This document shows, piece after piece, positions 6,413 through 6,616 of a stretch of DNA of 6,616 nucleotides (positions are counted from its first letter, which is position 1; every line of letters starts with the position of its first letter). The stretch spans positions 1 to 6,616 of the forward strand of contig CANBTO010000289.1 of the NCBI GenBank assembly GCA_947372405.1, written 5' to 3'. Origin of the DNA: Verrucomicrobiaceae bacterium (GTDB taxonomy: Bacteria; Verrucomicrobiota; Verrucomicrobiae; Verrucomicrobiales; Akkermansiaceae). The position numbers and the translations under genes are program-made. A model generated the notes under the pieces. The model was not told the origin of the DNA and did no database searches. It worked only from the letters and a program-made list of their open reading frames with translations.

Positions 6413-6550
6413 CTCATTGCTTGTCGGGACTGAGACTGTCGATGCTGGTAGGATTCGGTCTGTCGCGACTTGTTGAACAGAGCCGCTGCGCGGCGACTCC
6501 TTGTTTCGGCGTTGAAAGGGATGACGTGAGCGTTCATCCTGTTTACGCAT
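6413..6550. other. Intergenic tail with short repeats and small hairpins
   Basis: After the stop of the large gene come three TGTCG-started units, TGTCGGGACT (6422), TGTCGATGCT (6437) and TGTCGCGACT (6461); the last includes the 8-bp palindrome GTCGCGAC (6462-6469). A tight hairpin GCCGC-TGC-GCGGC follows at 6482-6494. GGATGA (6519-6524) and TCATCC (6534-6539) can form another, which would compete with the longer stem at 6523-6577. None is followed by a T-run, so no intrinsic terminator can be named. Confidence 0.4.
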
Positions 6551-6577
6551 ATGAAAAAAAGATAACGCACTCACGTC
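6523..6577. promoter_or_regulatory. Stem-loop with an ATG and A7 run in its loop
   Basis: GACGTGAG (6523-6530) pairs perfectly with CTCACGTC (6570-6577). Inside, CGTT (6531-6534) pairs with AACG (6564-6567), with CA bulged on the right, and ATC (6536-6538) pairs with GAT (6561-6563), with one C bulged on the left. That gives 15 pairs around a 22-base loop (6539-6560) that contains the ATG at 6551 and seven A residues. If transcribed to the right, the start codon would be displayed in the loop, so the stem may act on translation or on slippage. The pairing is seen; the role is inference. Confidence 0.45.
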
Positions 6578-6616
6578 GGCTCCTTGGTATCAGGACTTCA
6601 CCCGCTTCGTCCAGCT
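6551..6616 (+). CDS. Possible 5' end of a transporter-like gene, frame broken by an A7 run
   Basis: The ATG at 6551 is followed by A7 and GATAAC, so as written it reads M-K-K-R-stop. The frame starting with AAA at 6555 has no stop to the window end and reads KKDNALTSAPWYQDFTRF..., with mostly G or C at third positions, as in the other genes here. That frame has no ATG, GTG or TTG of its own and is closed upstream by the TGA at 6552-6554. One A fewer in the run would join the ATG to it. The sequence APWYQDFTRF resembles the N-terminus of some major-facilitator transporters, but only about 20 residues are visible, so the family is a guess. It could be a sequencing indel, a pseudogene, a phase-variable gene, or a gene using slippage. 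No Shine-Dalgarno sequence is evident. Confidence 0.35.

Noticed and set aside
6214..6574. Two minus-strand frames of 86 and 118 codons at the right end
   Set aside because: They overlap the 3' end of the large gene and the hairpins, and show no recognisable motif or codon pattern.
6543..6614. 24-codon minus-strand frame entering from the right edge (LDEAGEVLIPRSRR...)
   Set aside because: Third-position GC is lower than in the plus-strand frame over the same bases, and it is too short to support as a gene end.

Overview
The window is a GC-rich bacterial chromosome fragment, most likely from the Verrucomicrobiota (inference). The grounds are a prmC-murA pair, a secreted PDZ / alpha-toroid / HEAT-repeat protein of a kind I associate with Verrucomicrobiota and Planctomycetota, weak or missing Shine-Dalgarno sites at most starts, and intergenic arrays of 7-bp repeats. 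No species can be named from the sequence alone.

Layout. Bases 2-511 hold the C-terminal part of a PrmC/HemK-type protein-glutamine methyltransferase. Bases 623-1894 hold a complete MurA, the first committed enzyme of peptidoglycan synthesis, with the fosfomycin-target cysteine at position 115. Both sides of murA carry imperfect hairpins built from 7-bp repeats (512-624 and about 1904-1990). The first is bounded by a perfect 12-bp inverted repeat that runs from the prmC stop into the murA start codon. Next come a small two-helix membrane protein with a cysteine-poor zinc-ribbon-like tail (2057-2437, +) and, facing it, a visibly AT-richer two-gene minus-strand unit: a small membrane protein (3119-3478) followed by a secreted protein of unknown function (2537-3100). 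A gene-free divergent stretch (3479-4015) leads to the largest gene (4016-6412, +). This encodes a 798-residue exported protein with a signal peptide, a PDZ domain, an alpha/alpha-toroid-like middle and a HEAT-repeat C-terminal part.

The last 200 bases hold several hairpins. The most notable is a stem of about 15 bp (6523-6577) whose loop contains an ATG followed by seven A residues. As written, the ATG frame stops after four codons. With one A fewer it would open into a protein-like frame (KKDNALTSAPWYQDFTRF...) that runs off the window and resembles the N-terminus of a major-facilitator transporter. This could be a sequencing indel, a pseudogene, phase variation or slippage control.

Functionally, prmC and murA are housekeeping genes of translation termination and cell-wall synthesis. 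The rest is mostly envelope-directed protein of unknown function. No CRISPR array, tRNA, rRNA or recognisable transposase was seen.
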